Below are positions 61,138-64,000 of a DNA stretch of 64,000 nt, piece after piece; within the stretch, counting starts at the first letter, position 1, and the number at the start of each line of letters is the position of its first letter. This stretch comes from Straminergon stramineum. Lineage: Eukaryota > Streptophyta > Bryopsida > Hypnales > Calliergonaceae. The translations under genes were made by a program, and so were the position numbers. The stretch lies in contig OY987265.1 of assembly GCA_963920665.1 (NCBI GenBank), positions 31,005,001 through 31,069,000 on the forward strand, in the 5' to 3' direction. Below the pieces are notes generated by a model. The model made no database searches. It was not told where the DNA came from and saw only the letters and a list, made by a program, of their open reading frames with translations.

Positions 61138-64000
61138 ATGGCAACTCCGGTGGCCACCAGGTCGATCTCTGCCATCTCCGCGTGCTCTCGCATATCTACA
61201 GTTTCTAGGTCACGGGCTATCTCCAATTCGTTCCTGAATCGAGGACTATGGAAAGGACGGTGCTATCTTCGTTTGCAAAGGGCTTTTGTGTCGCAAGGGA
61301 AAGCAGCGAAATTCGAGGTCGCTGCTCAGCTCGGAACAACAGTTCATAAAGGGTGCGTATGCACACCAAACCTCTTGTCTCTTCATTTCGTTTTTACAGT
61401 TTCTCTGAATCCTTTAACCACTGATTCCTAAAGCCTTTATTGCTGAACCTTAAACCCTGAACCCTGAAACACTGATTTTTACTTTTCCTCTATATCCTAA
61501 AGCACTGACTTCTAAAGCCAAAATCGCTGAACCTAAAACTGTTAACCCTGAAGCGCTGGTATTTACTCTTCCTTAAATCTAAAGCCTAGATCGTTGAACC
61601 TTGAATCCTAAACCCTGAAACCCTGAAGCACTGATTTCTAATCCTGCAATATTTGGGAAACCATAAGCAGGGGGGTGGTGCTTTGCTTATTAGTCGAGGT
61701 CAATTTTTGCTGCAAGATTTCACCGCTCCTTCCCAAATTTGGGCCTGTGCGATCCCTTCCTCATAATCTTGAAATGCATAGAGTTTTCAAGTTTCAAACC
61801 GGCTTACTCTGATTTTCGTTGCCGGAAGCTCGCACTGGCACCTCCTAGTATGCCTTCGATGTTTCATTTTGGACTGTGCTACTTATATATTTGCTATTAG
61901 GTGTTAAACCTTGCGATTTGAAGATTTATTATCAAGTTGGGGCAGGATGCAATTCTTCTTTCCTCAAAGTGCTAGCTCCTTCATATAGTTTGGAGTGTGA
62001 TTCTAGGTTTTCCCTCCTCTGCAGGCCAGCTCTGACCCTCCTTATTGTGGTTGTCTATCCTCGTATGATGTTGTGGTTATAAACAAATGGCAGGACCATC
62101 ACCTACGACCGGTTGATACCGTGTCCGAATCACAGTTGGCCACCTCGTGTGGAGCATTTGCTGATCGAGAGAAATGGAAACATCGTTGACATCATTTGTG
62201 AAGAACTTTCTCTCCCTCCTTTGTAAGCTCTGTCACATTGGAACTACCTCTGACTAGTTAGTTTCTGATAAGCGTGCCTGCAATTTGGAGGCACTCTAAA
62301 GATGTCTTATCTGTGAAGTTTGAATGTGCAATGGACTAACCTGGAAAAGACTAGGGTTCATGGTTTTAAATTGACCAATTCAAATGATCATATTGTGCAA
62401 AATATAATTCAAATGTGGATAAATTTGATATCACCAGAATCAATGAAGAACTTTGCATGTGTTGATCAATAAAGAAATAAAATTGGACAAGAGAAAGTCC
62501 CCGTATATCTACTGAAAACTGCTTTGAAAATTGAGCCCACTTTGGGTTTCTTGGTCTTTAGGGGTTAACTTGAGCCTCGATTGCAACAGAATGCTGATGC
62601 GGTAGACGAAGCTACAATCAAGTGGGAAGTTTCTTTTTTTTGGCATGTTTTCCATCCTTTAATATCTCATCACAGTGCAATAATCTCTAATAAGATCCAA
62701 GTGTAGATATGTGGCAGATCTTATTAGGTTTGGAGCTGTCTTTTACGCCCTTGAATGCCCGACGCCGCCACCTTCTGCTTCGCCCGAACAATTAGAGCTA
62801 TACAATAGAGTGCTGAAGCTTCGAGCCTCCAGGAAGAAAGAGCGACTGTCATTGAAAGGAAAGACGTTGAAGGAGGCCCAGAAATGTCTTAGAATTGCAA
62901 GTCCAAGCGAATGCATCGAATCAGGGACTTACTTGAGAGTGCATGTGCATCCCAAGCGCTCTCCTAGGTATTTTCTGGGTCTAGCATGAATTTCAGTGCT
63001 CTTACCTGTCGGTTCTTCCTATTCAATTCTGTGGATTGTTTAATTTTGTCATCAACTGGTTTTGAATGTAGAGTTTCTGTTTCGATTTGATAATCTTCCT
63101 CCTGCAACACCCTCCTCGTATCTCAAGAAGTTTCTGAGGGGAAAGTTTTTGTTTCTTTTGTGTCTAAGTTATATTTTAAATGTTTATAAGTTACCTCTAA
63201 GTCCCTTACTGTCGAAAAGATACCGCTTCAATATGTATAGGAGTTGAATTGAATAATTTTTGGATGCTTCGAGGGAAATAGCAAATATACTTATAGAAAG
63301 AAGAACCTGTGATGTGATTTGACTACACCCCTGTTTTTCATGTACCTTACTCCCTTCATTCACTGAATAAATTTTGTAATTGTACATTTATGATGCAGGG
63401 TATATGAGATTGACTGGAAATCAAGGATAATTGCTGAGACAGATGCTTTTGTGGTTGTGGACAAGCCTGCTGGTGTCTCCGTAAGTTAGTTGTTTGACTA
63501 ATATGCTCGTTTGACCCCCAATAGACAGAGATTTCATGGTCTTAATATAACCAATTTGATTGATCATATTGTGAACAATATGAACGCAGATGGAGTTGAT
63601 GTTATATCACCAGCATCTTTGTAGAGCATTGCAAGTGTTGTTCCGAAAATAAATAAAATTGAATGAAAGAGAATGCTCATATGAGCCGCTCAAAAGTGCT
63701 AAGAAAATTGTGTCACTTAGTGGTCAAGTAAAGTGCTACAACCATGTCTCTTTCAGCCGCTAAATGTGGCGGCCCTTAATGTGCTCATATCAAGTCACTC
63801 TGTCTTGTCAGATGTAACCAAGGTGTTGACTGATATTGTTGCTACCTTGTTATTAATTCAGATTCTTAGTTTAGCAAACTGGTGTCTAATTAGGATTCGT
63901 TGCGTTTAAATTTTTCTTTTTTTCTCATCACGCAGTGTCACTTGTGGGTAGGTCGGAGGAACTGTGGATAACCTGGAGGAGATGTGTGCTACTCATGTCA
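61138..64000 (+). CDS. RNA pseudouridine synthase, chloroplast PUS6-like (partial, cut by window end)
   Basis: RluA-family pseudouridine synthase, which isomerises uridine in structured RNA. Exons seen: 61138-61352, 62094-62222, 62707-62967, 63399-63480 and 63952 onward; the frame is kept at each junction. Exon 1 (72 residues) is rich in Ser, Arg and Ala without acids until late, as in an organellar transit peptide. Exon 2 gives TYDRLIPCPNHSWPPRVEHL, exon 3 opens YVADLIRFGAVFYALECP and ends GTYLRVHVHPKRSPR, exon 4 gives VYEIDWKSR then VVVDKPAGVS (220-229), and exon 5 starts VGGTVDNLEEMCATH. These match the plant RNA pseudouridine synthase 6 type as I recall it. The catalytic Asp block lies beyond the window. 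Introns 2 and 4 hold copies of one dispersed repeat. Confidence 0.9.
61408..61648 (+). repeat. Degenerate minisatellite with telomere-like CCCTGAA units
   Basis: Inside intron 1 of the PUS6-like gene. About three units of 70-80 bp each contain CTAAAGC, a GCTGAACC or GTTGAACC block and one or two AACCCTGAA motifs. These recall the plant telomere repeat CCCTAAA but with G in place of A. Confidence 0.7.
62345..62568. repeat. Intronic dispersed repeat, copy 2 (PUS6-like intron 2)
   Basis: Shares AAATTGACCAATTCAAATGAT, ATATCACCAGAATCAATGAA and GCATGTGTTGATCAA with copies 1 and 3. It ends GGTCTTTAGGGGTTAA, the reverse of the TTAACCC start, which suggests short terminal inverted repeats. Confidence 0.75.
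63513..63730. repeat. Intronic dispersed repeat, copy 3 (PUS6-like intron 4)
   Basis: Shares TTGATTGATCATATTGTG, TTATATCACCAGCATC and GCAAGTGTTG with copies 1 and 2. This is the most diverged of the three, with decayed ends. Confidence 0.7.

Noticed and set aside
60835..61144. Small minus-strand ORFs upstream of the methyltransferase as its N terminus
   Set aside because: No donor joins them in frame to the exon at 60280, and they overlap the start of the divergent PUS6-like gene.
1..64000. Bacterial-style defence system, CRISPR array or gene cluster
   Set aside because: The window is a eukaryotic nuclear region; no regularly spaced repeats with unique spacers or operon-like gene packing are present.

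Overview
This is nuclear DNA of a land plant. Genes have GT-AG introns. They include a chloroplast import protein with a transit peptide (TIC20), a plant-type calcium-dependent protein kinase, an organellar-type RNA pseudouridine synthase (PUS6-like) and a plant-type decapping factor DCP1. Genes are islands of moderate to high GC in very AT-rich, repeat-filled DNA. Tc1-type DD34E transposons and an intron-free CDPK coding region fit a non-seed plant (bryophyte, lycophyte or fern) better than a flowering plant, but that lineage guess is weak.

Layout. 1-9229: AT-rich repeats, a foldback element and a decayed Tc1-like transposase, then the long 3' side of TIC20. 9230-10024 (-): TIC20. 10271-17300: AT-rich DNA with a CACTA-type hairpin MITE and an insertion with an 8-bp target duplication. 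17320-31677: a large inverted structure with two convergent copies of an eight-exon DCP1 gene, on arms of 3,974 bp that agree wherever compared. They are separated by a spacer that is printed twice around a 200-N gap; the second printing is very probably an assembly error. The promoters just outside the identical arms are recognisably homologous but strongly diverged. 31700-50950: repeat-rich DNA with long-inverted-repeat elements, a solo LTR with its target duplication, a second CACTA-like MITE and a full-length but stop-ridden Tc1 transposon with intact ends. 51000-55370 (+): CDPK gene with two 5'-UTR introns and an intron-free coding region. 55622-60280 (-): eight-exon SAM-dependent methyltransferase with a spermidine-synthase/METTL13-C-like domain. 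61138-end (+): chloroplast-type RNA pseudouridine synthase, cut by the window edge and divergent from the methyltransferase.

The genes do not form a pathway; this is an ordinary eukaryotic gene neighbourhood. The most informative signals are the inverted DCP1 pair with identical bodies and diverged promoters, and two different DD34E Tc1-like lineages in a plant genome. No CRISPR, operon or rRNA was seen, and no tRNA was recognised by eye. Exon coordinates were worked out by hand from reading-frame continuity, GT-AG sites and recalled family sequence; none was checked against transcripts.
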